Shown: in pieces, positions 1 to 8,564 of the stretch
Position numbering within the stretch: position 1 is the stretch's first letter
How the letters are laid out: every line of letters starts with the position of its first letter
Source: Inhella inkyongensis
GTDB taxonomy: Bacteria; Pseudomonadota; Gammaproteobacteria; Burkholderiales; Burkholderiaceae_C
Direction: 5' to 3'
DNA: 64,000 nucleotides
Assembly: GCF_005952805.1 (NCBI RefSeq)
Contig: NZ_CP040709.1
Location: 558,001 to 622,000, forward strand
The notes under the pieces: model-generated
Database searches by the model: none
Told to the model about the DNA's origin: nothing
The model's input: the letters and a program-made list of their open reading frames with translations, nothing else
Position numbers and translations under genes: made by a program

Positions 1-431
1 ACCTGGTGCCGCATCGCGGCACGATGAGCTGGCTGAGCCGCGTGATCGAGGTGGGGCCGGAGCACCTGGTGGCCGAGGCCGACATCGGCCCCGATCATCT
101 GCTGTTGCGCGATGGCCGCTTGAGCGCCGCCACCGGCGTCGAGTTCATGGCCCAGACCGTGGCCGCCTGGGCCGGCGTGCAGCGTCGTGCCCAGGGCGGG
201 CAGCCCTTGATCGGCTTCCTGCTCGGCACCCGGCGTTATCAGTGCAGCCGCAGCCATTTCGCGTTGGGCAGCACACTGCGCATCGAGGTGCGCCGCAGCT
301 TCCAGGCCGAGAACGGCCTGAGCCAGTTCGAGGCCCGCATCGCCATCGAGGGCGAGGCCGTCGCCAGCGCCAATCTGAATGTGTTCGGCCCTGACGACCC
401 CGAGGCCTTTCTGGCCGGTCACGCCCTTTGA
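1..431 (+). CDS. ApeP-like 3-hydroxyacyl-ACP dehydratase (hotdog fold), 5' end outside window
   Basis: The reading frame is open from the window edge. The visible product begins LVPHRGTM, which matches the start of the small hotdog dehydratases of aryl polyene clusters (COG4706 type), so only a few N-terminal residues are missing. These enzymes dehydrate 3-hydroxyacyl-ACP during polyene chain extension. About 142 residues are visible. The helix-containing stretch GVEFMAQTVAAWAG is typical of the hotdog core. The next genes encode a FabG-type reductase and a ketosynthase, the usual ApeP-ApeQ-ApeR order. The assignment rests on family resemblance and gene order. Confidence 0.75.
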   Translation, partial: LVPHRGTMSWLSRVIEVGPEHLVAEADIGPDHLLLRDGRLSAATGVEFMAQTVAAWAGVQRRAQGGQPLIGFLLGTRRYQCSRSHFALGSTLRIEVRRSFQAENGLSQFEARIAIEGEAVASANLNVFGPDDPEAFLAGHAL

Positions 432-451
432 ACTCCGACTCTTTGAATCCA

Positions 452-1186
452 ATGAATGCTGACAACACCATCCTTGTGACCGGCTCCAGCCGGGGCATTG
501 GCAAGGCCATCGCGCTGCGCCTGGCCGCCACGGGCTACGACCTGGTGATTCATTGCCGCAGCCGGCGCGACGAAGCAGAGGCCGTTGCCGAAGCCGTCCG
601 CGGACTGGGCCGCGGCGCCCGGGTGCTGCAATTCGATGTGGCCGACCGTGCCGCCTGCGCCGCCGCGCTGGAGGCCGATATCGAGCAGCATGGCTGCCCC
701 TATGGCGTGGTGGCCAATGCCGGCATCGCGCGCGACAACGCCTTCCCCGCCATGCCCGGCGAAGACTGGGACGCGGTGATCCACACCAATCTGGATGCTT
801 TCTACAACGTGCTGCACCCGCTGACCATGCCCCTGGTGCGCCGCCGCAAGCCCGGGCGCATCGTCACCCTGGCTTCGGTGTCGGGGATCATGGGCAATCG
901 CGGCCAGGTGAACTACAGCGCGGCCAAGGCCGGCATCATCGGCGCGACCAAGGCCCTGGCCGTTGAGCTGGCCAGCCGCGCCATCACGGTGAACTGCGTG
1001 GCGCCGGGTCTGATCGAGACCGATATGGTGGACCCCGAGCTGCTGTCCGAGGCGCTGAAAATCATCCCCGCCAAGCGGGTGGGGCAGCCCGAGGAAGTGG
1101 CCGCCCTGGTGGCCTTCTTGATGAGCAAGGACGCGGCCTACATCACGCGTCAAGTGATCTCGGTGAATGGGGGGATGGTGGGATGA
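452..1186 (+). CDS. FabG-type 3-oxoacyl-ACP reductase (ApeQ-like)
   Basis: This is a 244-residue short-chain dehydrogenase that probably reduces 3-oxoacyl-ACP with NADPH in the aryl polyene pathway. The nucleotide motif TGSSRGIG lies at residues 10-17, the catalytic Ser is in SVSG (about 142), and YSAAK gives Tyr155 and Lys159. The segment GIMGNRGQVNYSAAKAG is close to canonical FabG. I chose the ATG at 452. A TTG at 428 overlapping the previous stop codon would add eight residues of no recognisable domain. The gene overlaps the downstream ketosynthase by four bases (ATGA), so the two are translationally coupled. Confidence 0.88.
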   Translation: MNADNTILVTGSSRGIGKAIALRLAATGYDLVIHCRSRRDEAEAVAEAVRGLGRGARVLQFDVADRAACAAALEADIEQHGCPYGVVANAGIARDNAFPAMPGEDWDAVIHTNLDAFYNVLHPLTMPLVRRRKPGRIVTLASVSGIMGNRGQVNYSAAKAGIIGATKALAVELASRAITVNCVAPGLIETDMVDPELLSEALKIIPAKRVGQPEEVAALVAFLMSKDAAYITRQVISVNGGMVG

Positions 1187-2421
1187 CAAACAAAAAGCGA
1201 GTGGTCTGTACCGGCGTCGGGGCGCTCAGCCCGCTGGGTCACGACTGGGACAGCGTGCGGGCCCATTTGCAAAACGGACGCAGCGCCGTGCAACGCATTG
1301 CTGAGTGGGACGAGATCACCGGCCTGAACACCCGCGTGGGAGCACGGGTGCAGGCCTTTGAGCTGCCGCGCGAGCGCTACAACCGCAAGACCCTGCGCTC
1401 GATGGGGCGTGTGGCCTCGATGGCCTGCTTCGCCACGGAGCGTGCGCTCACCCAGGCCGGGCTGCTGGACGACCCGCTGGTGCGCAGCGGGCAGATGGGC
1501 ATCAGCTGGGGCAGCTGCTCCGGCGAGCCGGCGGCCTTTGCCGACTTTGCGCTGATGATCAAGGACAAGAACACCGAGGGCATCAACGCCAACACCTACA
1601 TCAAGATGATGGCGCACACCGCGCCGGTCAACATCGGGGTGTTCTTCGGCATCACGGGCCGCATCATCACCACCAGCAGCGCCTGCACCTCGGGCTCGCA
1701 GGGTATCGGCTACGCCTTCGAGGCCATCCAGGCCGGCAAGCAGGTGGCCATGGTGGCCGGTGGGTCGGAAGAGCTGGATGCCAGCCAGGCGGCGGTGTTC
1801 GACACCTTGTTCGCCACCAGCACCCGGCACAACGATCACCCGACCGTCACCCCCAGCCCCTACGACGTGAACCGCGATGGCCTGGTGCTGGGCGAGGGCG
1901 CCTGCGCGCTGATCCTGGAAGAGCGCGAGCACGCGCTGGCGCGCGGCGCCAAGGTGCTGTTCGAGGTGGTGGGTTACGGCACCAATAGCGATGGCGCCCA
2001 CGTCACCCAGCCCAAGGCCGAGACCATGGCCCAGGCCATGCGCCTGGCGCTGGCCGACGCTGAGCTGGACCCCGCCGCCATTCCCTATGTGAACGGCCAC
2101 GGCACGGCCACCGAGCATGGTGACATCGCAGAGACCCAGGCCACCCAGGCGGTGTTCGGCTCGAAAGTGGCGATCTCTTCGCTGAAGAGTTTCATGGGCC
2201 ACACCCTGGGCGCCTGCGGCGCGCTGGAGGCCTGGATGACAGCCGAGATGATGGCTGCGAACTGGTTCACCCCCACGCTGAACCTGCACGAGGTCGACCC
2301 CCGTTGCGGCGACATCGACTACCTGATGGGTGCCGGCCGCGCCATCGACACCGAGTACGTGATGACGAACAACTTTGCGTTCGGGGGTGTGAATACCTCG
2401 TTGATACTTCGCCGCGCATGA
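1183..2421 (+). CDS. Beta-ketoacyl-ACP synthase, KAS II type (ApeR-like)
   Basis: This 412-residue ketosynthase condenses malonyl-ACP with a growing acyl chain. The catalytic triad is visible: Cys168 in TSSACTSGS, His306 in NGHGTATEHGD and His340 in SFMGHTLGAC. Length and motifs fit the FabF family. It starts with ATG four bases inside the preceding reductase gene. The combination dehydratase-reductase-ketosynthase followed by small 'excinuclease-like' secreted proteins and a phosphopantetheinyl transferase supports a role in aryl polyene synthesis rather than housekeeping fatty acid synthesis. The rest of that cluster would lie upstream of the window. Confidence 0.88.
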   Translation: MTNKKRVVCTGVGALSPLGHDWDSVRAHLQNGRSAVQRIAEWDEITGLNTRVGARVQAFELPRERYNRKTLRSMGRVASMACFATERALTQAGLLDDPLVRSGQMGISWGSCSGEPAAFADFALMIKDKNTEGINANTYIKMMAHTAPVNIGVFFGITGRIITTSSACTSGSQGIGYAFEAIQAGKQVAMVAGGSEELDASQAAVFDTLFATSTRHNDHPTVTPSPYDVNRDGLVLGEGACALILEEREHALARGAKVLFEVVGYGTNSDGAHVTQPKAETMAQAMRLALADAELDPAAIPYVNGHGTATEHGDIAETQATQAVFGSKVAISSLKSFMGHTLGACGALEAWMTAEMMAANWFTPTLNLHEVDPRCGDIDYLMGAGRAIDTEYVMTNNFAFGGVNTSLILRRA

Positions 2422-2452
2422 TTGCGGCACAAGATCAATAGGGAGTCATCGA

Positions 2453-2989
2453 ATGAGTCGTTTGTTTAGAGGTGCGGCCTGTCTTTTTGCCTTCGGGTCG
2501 TTTTTGGGGGCTGTGCACGCGGGCGATGTTGATGAGCAACGCATAGGACGCGAATTGGCGGCTGCATTGAGCCAGGAAATTCGGTCACTTTGTGTGTTTG
2601 ATAACGGAGCGCCAGCCGGCACCCGGTTTGCAGTTGTGCGCAAACTCAAGGTCGCCAAGGGCACTTATGGCGGAGTCAAGGAGCTGCTACCGGAGTTTGG
2701 CAAGCTCGCGCTGCAAGCAAGGGCTGACGCCGTTGTGGACTACAACAGTTCACAGCGCTTTGGTTTCTGGCCCTGGCGTGTTGTTCGGCCTGTGGTGACG
2801 GGTACAGCCATTCGCTGGAGTGAAGCGCCCACCCAGACCTGTGAAGCGCTGGGTGGTGTGCGTCTTGAGACGATCTTGCTGACCAACCGTTCGCCGGAAT
2901 CGATGGCGCGGCAGGAAGGCGCCCCGGCACGCCCTCCCGCGGTTGAAATCCCCCAACCTTCCGCTTCGGAAGTAGAAGTTCCTCGCTAA
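2453..2989 (+). CDS. Secreted protein of unknown function next to the aryl-polyene genes
   Basis: This 178-residue protein has an N-terminal signal peptide (MSRLFRGAACLFAFGSFLGAVHA). The middle part, from FAVVRKLKVAKGTYGGVKELLPEFGKL to DAVVDYN, looks like a small alpha/beta domain of the type in which a 'DAVV' strand follows a helix. That pattern recalls YbjQ-like domains, but I cannot assign it firmly. The C-terminus is Pro/Ala rich. Base use appears a little less G+C-rich than in the ketosynthase gene. It is probably exported to the periplasm and lies 31 bases after the ketosynthase, so it may share its transcript. Confidence 0.7.
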   Translation: MSRLFRGAACLFAFGSFLGAVHAGDVDEQRIGRELAAALSQEIRSLCVFDNGAPAGTRFAVVRKLKVAKGTYGGVKELLPEFGKLALQARADAVVDYNSSQRFGFWPWRVVRPVVTGTAIRWSEAPTQTCEALGGVRLETILLTNRSPESMARQEGAPARPPAVEIPQPSASEVEVPR

Positions 2990-3005
2990 TTCTTAGGTGC
3001 ATTTG

Positions 3006-3446
3006 ATGAAGAACTTCTTCTCATCGTTGGTGACGATCTTGCTGGTGCTATTTGCCCAAGCAGTCCAGGCCCGTGACACCGTGCTCGCCATCCCCCTGGC
3101 GGATGTGTTGGCGATGCCAGAGGCCAAGGAAAAGCTGGACCCGAACTTCCACTTTTTTCTGGCTGGCGCCAAGACACCCAAGGCCTTGAAAGAGTTGGGA
3201 GAAGGCACCACCAACCAAAAGACCAATGGCTTTGGTAAATCCGATGACTTCGGCTGCCGTTGGGTCATCCTGTCGGCTCTATTGCGCCTGCAGGAGGAGG
3301 GAAAGCGTCTGGGTGCCAACGGTGTGATCAATTTGGTGAGTTTTTACAAGAAGAACGAAACCAAAAGCTCTGAAACTCTTGAGTGCCATGCAGGCGGTTT
3401 CGTGATCGGTGCTGCGCTTAAAGGGCACTACGCCCAACTGCCCTGA
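3006..3446 (+). CDS. Small secreted 'excinuclease-like' protein of the aryl-polyene cluster
   Basis: The protein is 146 residues from the ATG at 3006; a GTG at 2997 would add three. It has a signal peptide ending QAVQA and the conserved family text LGEGTTNQKTNGFGKSDDFGCRW, then ANGVINLVSFYKKNE and ECHAGGFVIGAALKG. Proteins of this type are often labelled 'excinuclease ATPase subunit' in Burkholderiales, but the sequence contains no nucleotide-binding motif and is exported, so that label is misleading. Two conserved Cys (in FGCRW and LECHAG) could form a disulfide in the periplasm. The function is unknown. Confidence 0.75.
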   Translation: MKNFFSSLVTILLVLFAQAVQARDTVLAIPLADVLAMPEAKEKLDPNFHFFLAGAKTPKALKELGEGTTNQKTNGFGKSDDFGCRWVILSALLRLQEEGKRLGANGVINLVSFYKKNETKSSETLECHAGGFVIGAALKGHYAQLP

Positions 3447-3447
3447 G

Positions 3448-4122
3448 GTGGTCTCGGCCTGCATCGCACCGCTGGCGGCGTTGGAGGCCGAATTACCCGC
3501 CCTTGAGGCTTGGTGCTCTCCTAGCGAGTGGTCGCGGCTCCAGGCTTTTTCTTTGGCGGCCCGCCAGCGGCGCTTTCTCGCAGGGCGCTGGCTATTGCGC
3601 CGCTTGTTGGCCCTTGAGTTCGGTGTTGCCGCGAAAGCAATTGCGCTGAACCAGGCGGAAGGGGGGCGCTGCCTGTCTTTGTGGGGCTGGCAGATGACCG
3701 TCAGCCACAGCGGCGACTGGGTCGGTGCGGCAGTAGGCCCCGGAATCTTGGGGCTGGATCTGCAGCTGGCGTCAACCCGCCGTGATTGGAGGGGTATGGC
3801 CGAATGGGCCGGATTGCTCGATCCTGTGGCCCCGTTCGAAGAGTCGGATTTCTATCGCCAATGGACCCTGGCCGAGGCCTGGTTGAAGGCCGATCCGGCC
3901 TGTACCAGCCTGGCGCAATTGCGCGGTCTGCGCTGGGCAGAGAGTCCGGCCGGCCCGGGTTGGCAGGGGCAGGTCGGCCACCTGCACTGGGCCGTGGTGG
4001 CCGAGCGAGCGCCGCAGTGGCGCACCGACTTGTTCAGCGGCTGTCTGGCGCCGACATCGCCGCAAGGCTGGGCGCCGTGTTGGCCCGCGCCAGACGTTGC
4101 AGCAGCAGGTGGCCGATCTTGA
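3448..4122 (+). CDS. 4'-phosphopantetheinyl transferase, Sfp/EntD-like
   Basis: It transfers 4'-phosphopantetheine from CoA to a carrier protein, here most likely the aryl polyene acyl carrier protein. Motifs are SHSGDWVGAAVG, then GILGLDLQLA at the usual magnesium site, then QWTLAEAWLKAD (the WxxxEAxxK motif). The usual second acidic residue of the G-x-D-x-E motif is Gln here (DLQ). The start is uncertain. GTG at 3448, one base after the previous stop, gives 224 residues, while ATG at 3409 overlaps the previous gene by 38 bases and gives 237. The 3' end overlaps the convergent serine hydrolase gene by 89 bases, and the last 30 or so residues look like low-information extension. Confidence 0.78.
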   Translation: MVSACIAPLAALEAELPALEAWCSPSEWSRLQAFSLAARQRRFLAGRWLLRRLLALEFGVAAKAIALNQAEGGRCLSLWGWQMTVSHSGDWVGAAVGPGILGLDLQLASTRRDWRGMAEWAGLLDPVAPFEESDFYRQWTLAEAWLKADPACTSLAQLRGLRWAESPAGPGWQGQVGHLHWAVVAERAPQWRTDLFSGCLAPTSPQGWAPCWPAPDVAAAGGRS

Positions 4123-5215
4123 AGTTCCAGTTGAAGCTGGTCTGCAGCACCACCACGGCGCGGCCGTGGGCGCGGTCGATGCCGACATAGCTGGTGTGGC
4201 CCACGGCCATGCCGACTTGGTTGGTGATGGCCAACTCCCCCATCTGATCGGTGACCCAGGCGATGCCGGGGGCGTCCTGCAGCTGTGGGATGCGCACGCG
4301 CAGGTTGTCGGCCAGCAATTCACCGAGGCGCTGCTGCCCAGGTGGTGGCTGCAGATGGGCCTGGGCAAAGCGCAACAGATCGCGCGCACTGGTGCTGAGT
4401 GCTGCGGAGCCCTTCATGGCATCGCTGTGCGTCCAGTCCTCCACCGGGCGGCCCCGACGCATGAATTTGGGTTGGTCGCCCGCATGCCCCTGGGCCGGCC
4501 GGCCGGGCAGGGTCTCGCCCTGAAAGCCGGTGTGTGTGAGACCCAGCGGGCGCAAGACGCGCTCACGCACCAGGGTCTCCAGGGGCTGGCCGCAGCGGGC
4601 CTCGATGGCCAGGCCAATCAGCGCGAAGCCGATGTTGGAGTAGGCCGGCACCACCTTGCCGGGCGGCTCAAACTCGGCCATGTAGTGGCGCAGGAAGTCG
4701 GCGTCGAAGCGGCGGTAGAAGTTGCTGCCATCCCAGGTGAAGCGGCCCAGGTCCAGCAGCATGCGCAAGTCGGTGGGCTGGCGCGGCAGCCCGGCGCTGT
4801 GCGAGGCCAACTGCTCCAGGGTGATGCGGCGCGCCGCCGCGCTCAGCGGTTGGCCGGGCATCAGTTGCTCAAGCGTTTCGTCCCAGCGCAGGCGACCCTC
4901 GTCGACCAGTTGGGTCACCAGGGCGGCCACAAAGCCCTTGGTCAGTGAGCCGACAGGGAAGCGCGTGTCCGCGTTCAACTCTGCACCCCCCACTTCGCCC
5001 AAGCCATAAGCAAAAAAGTGCTGCTGGCCATCGGGCTCCAGCAGACCCACCACCAGGCCGGGGGTCTCCTTGGCCGCCAGCACCGGTTGCACCAGGGCAT
5101 CCACCTGGGCCTGCAGGCTGCCGCTCGGCGCTGCTTGTGGCGCGGGGTCGCTGACCATCCGGGTCATGTTGCCGCAGCCGCCCAAGGCAAGCAGCAAGGC
5201 GAGGCCGGCAAGCAT
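4034..5215 (-). CDS. Serine hydrolase lipoprotein, beta-lactamase class C / penicillin-binding-protein-like
   Basis: This 393-residue protein starts at the ATG at 5215, followed by a lipoprotein signal (LLLALGGC, Cys14). The serine hydrolase motifs of the beta-lactamase superfamily are Ser90-Leu-Thr-Lys93 and Tyr192-Ser-Asn194, with a C-terminal VGHTSYVGID in place of the KTG/HxG motif. Likely substrates are peptides, esters or D-amino-acid compounds; lactam resistance cannot be inferred. The frame stays open far upstream, but the lipobox decides the start. It is divergent from the polysaccharide deacetylase gene across 64 bases and convergent, overlapping, with the phosphopantetheinyl transferase gene. 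Confidence 0.82.
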   Translation of the reverse strand: MLAGLALLLALGGCGNMTRMVSDPAPQAAPSGSLQAQVDALVQPVLAAKETPGLVVGLLEPDGQQHFFAYGLGEVGGAELNADTRFPVGSLTKGFVAALVTQLVDEGRLRWDETLEQLMPGQPLSAAARRITLEQLASHSAGLPRQPTDLRMLLDLGRFTWDGSNFYRRFDADFLRHYMAEFEPPGKVVPAYSNIGFALIGLAIEARCGQPLETLVRERVLRPLGLTHTGFQGETLPGRPAQGHAGDQPKFMRRGRPVEDWTHSDAMKGSAALSTSARDLLRFAQAHLQPPPGQQRLGELLADNLRVRIPQLQDAPGIAWVTDQMGELAITNQVGMAVGHTSYVGIDRAHGRAVVVLQTSFNWNFKIGHLLLQRLARANTAPSLAAMSAPDSR

Positions 5216-5279
5216 CGGGCGCTTTCTAGAATCCCGCCGCGACGGGAGGCAAGCCGCCAGCGGCTCGAACAACAAAGAC

Positions 5280-6197
5280 ATGGAAAACAAGAAGAATCGC
5301 GGGCACCGCTGGCTCGAGAGCCTGCTGACTGCAGCGGTGCTGTGGATGGGCGGGCTGGGGCAGGGCTGGGCGGCGGAGCCGCCGATTCGCTTCCTGCTGA
5401 GCTTTGACGATGGGCCGAGTGCGCGTGCCACGCACAACCCGACCGAGCGGATTATCGGAACCCTGGCCGACAACCCGGTGCAGCCCGGCATCAAGGCGCT
5501 GTTCTTCGTGCAGACCGGCGCCCTCAATGGCGGCGCAACAGCACGCGGCCGGGCCCTGATGCAACGCGAATGGGCGGAAGGTCATCTGCTGGGTTTTCAT
5601 ACGGCCACACCCGGTCACACCAGTCACACCCGACTACCCGACCTGGCTCTCGGGCAGAGCCTGGACCAGGGGCTGGCCGAGCACGAGGCTTTGCTGGGGG
5701 TGCGGCCAAGATTGGTGCGCCCACCCGCCTGGGCCTATGACGCCCGCACCTTTGTGGCCTACGCCGAGCGCGGCCTGGCGGTGCTGATGACCGACCTGTC
5801 GGCGAACGACGGCAAGATCGTTTGGCCCAATTTCAGTCCGCGCCGGCGTGCGCATCTCCTGCAGCAAATGCGGCTCTTGAGCGAGCGCATCGAGGCCCTA
5901 CCGGTGGTGCAGGGCGTGCGGCCTGTGGTGGTGACCTTCCATGACCCCAACCCGTACACCGCACGGCGGCTGACGGAGTACTTGCAGATCCTGATCGACG
6001 CGGCTCAGCAGGCCGGCCTGCCCCTGTACCCCCGTCCCTTCTACGACGAACGGGAGGATCTGGAGCGCGCCGCGCTGGCGCGGGCCCTGCCCGATGCCGA
6101 GCAGATCGTGCGCATTCCGGGTTTCTGGACGTCCGTCTGGCTGTCCTTGTCTGAAGTCTTCATGGCGCCCGAGCGCACCGCGCTGCACGCACCCTGA
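5280..6197 (+). CDS. Secreted polysaccharide deacetylase (NodB/CE4 family)
   Basis: This 305-residue protein has a signal peptide ending about GQGWAA. The NodB signature is FLLSFDDGPSARAT (catalytic and metal Asp pair) followed by GHLLGFHTATPGHTSH, which supplies the metal-binding His pair. Later segments LVRPPAWAYD and VVTFHD fit the remaining conserved blocks. It probably removes N- or O-acetyl groups from a cell-envelope or extracellular polysaccharide in the periplasm. The ATG at 5280 immediately precedes the signal peptide, whereas the longer open frame upstream would bury it. Confidence 0.85.
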   Translation: MENKKNRGHRWLESLLTAAVLWMGGLGQGWAAEPPIRFLLSFDDGPSARATHNPTERIIGTLADNPVQPGIKALFFVQTGALNGGATARGRALMQREWAEGHLLGFHTATPGHTSHTRLPDLALGQSLDQGLAEHEALLGVRPRLVRPPAWAYDARTFVAYAERGLAVLMTDLSANDGKIVWPNFSPRRRAHLLQQMRLLSERIEALPVVQGVRPVVVTFHDPNPYTARRLTEYLQILIDAAQQAGLPLYPRPFYDEREDLERAALARALPDAEQIVRIPGFWTSVWLSLSEVFMAPERTALHAP

Positions 6198-6272
6198 TAC
6201 CGATTGACCCGGCCAGCGCGCCGGGATGGCCCTATCCTTGCGCCCTCTCGTGTTTGAAGCGGAGGCCGCACG

Positions 6273-6659
6273 ATGACCCCACTGCGTTTTGGATGGCTGG
6301 CCCTGGGCTTGGCTGCGACGGCCGCCCTGGCCCAGGCCCCCTATGTCTGGACCATTAACCCCGGCCCGAAATCGGGCACCAAATGGATGGTCAAGCCTTC
6401 GAACGGGGTGGAGGAGTCCTCCACCGCCGTGGTGATGGATGCGCCCAAGCCGGTGTGGGCGCGAGTCTGCTACTCGATCGGCCCCTCGGAATCAGTGGTC
6501 ACGGTGTACTCGCAGCGCGGCCAGGCTGACGTAAATTCCACCGAGTTGGCCTGGGGCGGCTGCGCCGATGTGTTTGGGCGCAGCATCTGGATCGGCAATG
6601 CCCATGCCCAGACGGTGGGTGGCTATTACGGCATCGCCCCAGCCACGCCCGCCGATTGA
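6273..6659 (+). CDS. Small secreted protein of unknown function
   Basis: This 128-residue protein has a clear signal peptide (MTPLRFGWLALGLAATAALAQA) and a mature part of about 107 residues. The mature part begins PYVWTINPGPKSGTKW and contains two Cys (VCYSIG and GGCADVFG) that could form a disulfide. The composition suggests a compact beta-rich periplasmic or extracellular domain. I do not recognise a family. It lies 75 bases after the deacetylase gene and is followed by a weak hairpin before the CsgG-like gene. Confidence 0.65.
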   Translation: MTPLRFGWLALGLAATAALAQAPYVWTINPGPKSGTKWMVKPSNGVEESSTAVVMDAPKPVWARVCYSIGPSESVVTVYSQRGQADVNSTELAWGGCADVFGRSIWIGNAHAQTVGGYYGIAPATPAD

Positions 6660-6676
6660 CGAATTCACTGAGTCCG

Positions 6677-6697
6677 GCCGCGAAGGCGGCGCGTTTT
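6677..6697 (+). terminator. Weak hairpin with short T run after the small secreted protein gene
   Basis: GCCGC and GCGGC arms (6677-6681 and 6686-6690) enclose a four-base loop, followed after three bases by TTTTT. The stem is short, so this is a weak candidate intrinsic terminator. Confidence 0.35.
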
Positions 6698-6719
6698 TGA
6701 ACCCTAGATGGAGGTAGAG

Positions 6720-7676
6720 ATGTCGGATAAGAAGAGCGCCCTGCTGCGCACCACGACCCTGGGCCTGACGCCGCTGTTGTTGGCCGGCTGCCTGGCCACC
6801 GCACCCAAGATGGGTGAGGACAAGGGCACCGTGTCCGGTGCCGCTGGCGGTGCCACCACCGAGAACCAGAATTCCAAGCTGGAGCGCTGCGACGAGACCC
6901 TGGGCACCGTGGCCCTGGTGGAAGACACCAATGCCCCCTGGTGGTCCGGTATGCGCGAGCGCCAGCTCGGCTCCACCATCCCGGTGCTGCGCCTGATGAT
7001 CCAGCAGAGCAATTGCTTCGTCATCGTCGAGCGCGGCCGCGCCTTCGCCAATATGGAGCGTGAGCGCGCACTGATGCAGTCCGGTGAGAGCCGCTCGGGG
7101 AGCAATTTCGGCCAGGGCCAGATCGTTGCGGCCGACTATTCGCTGAGCCCCGAGATTCAGTTCTCCGGCAAGACAGGCGGCGGCGGCGGGGGCTTTGGCA
7201 CCGGGGCGCTGGGCCTGCTGACGGCAGTGGCCGCCAATGTGAACAAGAACGAAGCCTCGACCACGCTCATCCTGGTGGACAACCGTTCGGGCGTGCAGAT
7301 TTCGGCCGCCGAAGGCACGGCCAAGAACTTTGACTTCGGCATCTTCGGCGCCAGCTTCTGGGGCGGTGGTGCAGCGGGCGGTGGCGCCTATGCCAACACG
7401 CCGCAGGGCAAGGTCATCACGGCTGCGTTTGCGGACTCCTTCAACCAGATGGTCAAGGCCCTGCGCAACTACAAGGCCCAGACTGTCAAGGGCGGGCTGG
7501 GCACCGGCGGACGCCTGGGCGTGGATGGCGGCAGCACGCCGGCATCCAAGGAGCTGAATGCGCCGGCCGCCGCGCCTGCGGCAGCGCCGGCCGCCAAGCC
7601 CAAGGCTGCGACCAAGCCGGCCGCCAAGCCCAAGACCACCACTCCGCCGCCTCCGCCCCCCAAGACGGGAGGCTGA
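6720..7676 (+). CDS. CsgG/HfaB-like outer-membrane-associated lipoprotein
   Basis: This 318-residue lipoprotein has lipobox LLLAGC with Cys24. The mature part contains the CsgG-type core: VALVEDTN, then VLRLMIQQSNCFVIVERGRAFANMERER, then QIVAADYSLSPEIQFS, and a glycine-rich stretch GGGGGGFGTGALG where family members place membrane-facing residues. The C-terminal 60 residues are Ala/Pro/Lys-rich low complexity ending in a poly-Pro run, probably a periplasmic tether. The ATG at 6720 follows the strong ribosome-binding site GGAGGT at 6710; the ATG at 6708 has none. No curli subunits are nearby, so the cargo is unknown. Confidence 0.82.
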   Translation: MSDKKSALLRTTTLGLTPLLLAGCLATAPKMGEDKGTVSGAAGGATTENQNSKLERCDETLGTVALVEDTNAPWWSGMRERQLGSTIPVLRLMIQQSNCFVIVERGRAFANMERERALMQSGESRSGSNFGQGQIVAADYSLSPEIQFSGKTGGGGGGFGTGALGLLTAVAANVNKNEASTTLILVDNRSGVQISAAEGTAKNFDFGIFGASFWGGGAAGGGAYANTPQGKVITAAFADSFNQMVKALRNYKAQTVKGGLGTGGRLGVDGGSTPASKELNAPAAAPAAAPAAKPKAATKPAAKPKTTTPPPPPPKTGG

Positions 7677-7694
7677 TCCGCCCCCGCTCCTAGG

Positions 7695-7722
7695 ACAGGC
7701 CCATTTGGGCCTGTTTGTTTTT
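7695..7722 (+). terminator. Intrinsic terminator after the CsgG-like gene
   Basis: Perfect 8-bp stem ACAGGCCC / GGGCCTGT around loop ATTT, followed by TTTGTTTTT. It lies 18 bases after the stop codon. Confidence 0.9.
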
Positions 7723-7739
7723 CTCCACGGCAGACTTCC

Positions 7740-8564
7740 ATGAGCGATTTGATTCAACTGCGCAGCCCCGACGGCGCCCGCGCCACCCTCAGCCTGCAGG
7801 GCGGACAACTCTTGAGTTGGCAGCCTGCGGGTGCAGGCGAGCAGCTCTACCACTCGCCGCTATCGCGCAGCGGGCCGGGGCTGGCGCAGCGCGGCGGCGT
7901 GCCGGTGATCTTTCCGCAGTTCGCCGCCCAAGGGGTGGGGCCGCGTCATGGCATCGCCCGCACGCGCCGCTGGGCCTTGGCCCATCGGGATCAGGGCCGC
8001 CAGGACGCCCTGGCCGTGCTGCGCCTGCAGGACGATGCCGACACCCTGCGCGACTGGCCGCATGCCTTTGGCCTGGAGTTGACGGTTCGCTTGAGCGGTG
8101 CCGTGCTCGAGATGGAGCTGGCGGTGGAAAACCGCGGTGAGTCCCGCTTTGAATTCCAGGCCGCGCTGCACAGCTACTGGGCCGTGGAGGACGCCGCGCG
8201 CGTGGTCGTGGAAGGCCTGCAGGACCGCCGCTATATGGACAGCCTGAGCGGGCTGGATGGCGTGCAGCACAGCCACCGCCTGGAGTTGCTGTCGGGCAAG
8301 CCCATTGACCGCATCATCTATGGGCCGGCATCGCCTCTGCGTCTGATCGAGTTGGGCGAGACCCAGACCCGCCGGCTCCATATCGAGACCGAGGGCTTCG
8401 ATGATGTGGTGCTGTGGAACCCCGGCTCCGAGCATGGTCTGGCGGATCTGCCGCTGGCCGATTGGCAGCGCTTTGTGTGCCTGGAGCTGGCGCAGATCGA
8501 GCATCGGCCGGTGCTGGAGCCGGGCGAGGAATGGGTGGCGCGTCAGACGGTCAGGCTGCTCTGA
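7740..8564 (+). CDS. Glucose-6-phosphate 1-epimerase-like mutarotase (YeaD family)
   Basis: This 274-residue aldose epimerase-like protein probably interconverts the anomers of hexose 6-phosphates in the cytoplasm. The diagnostic block GGVPVIFPQFAAQGVGPRHGIAR carries a conserved catalytic His. The segments FEFQAALHSYW and DVVLWNPGSE supply further family residues, with Glu in the C-terminal EHRPVLEPGEEW region. No signal peptide is present. The gene stands after a terminator, so it is probably transcribed on its own. Its 3' end overlaps the convergent transporter gene by 14 bases. Confidence 0.85.
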   Translation: MSDLIQLRSPDGARATLSLQGGQLLSWQPAGAGEQLYHSPLSRSGPGLAQRGGVPVIFPQFAAQGVGPRHGIARTRRWALAHRDQGRQDALAVLRLQDDADTLRDWPHAFGLELTVRLSGAVLEMELAVENRGESRFEFQAALHSYWAVEDAARVVVEGLQDRRYMDSLSGLDGVQHSHRLELLSGKPIDRIIYGPASPLRLIELGETQTRRLHIETEGFDDVVLWNPGSEHGLADLPLADWQRFVCLELAQIEHRPVLEPGEEWVARQTVRLL

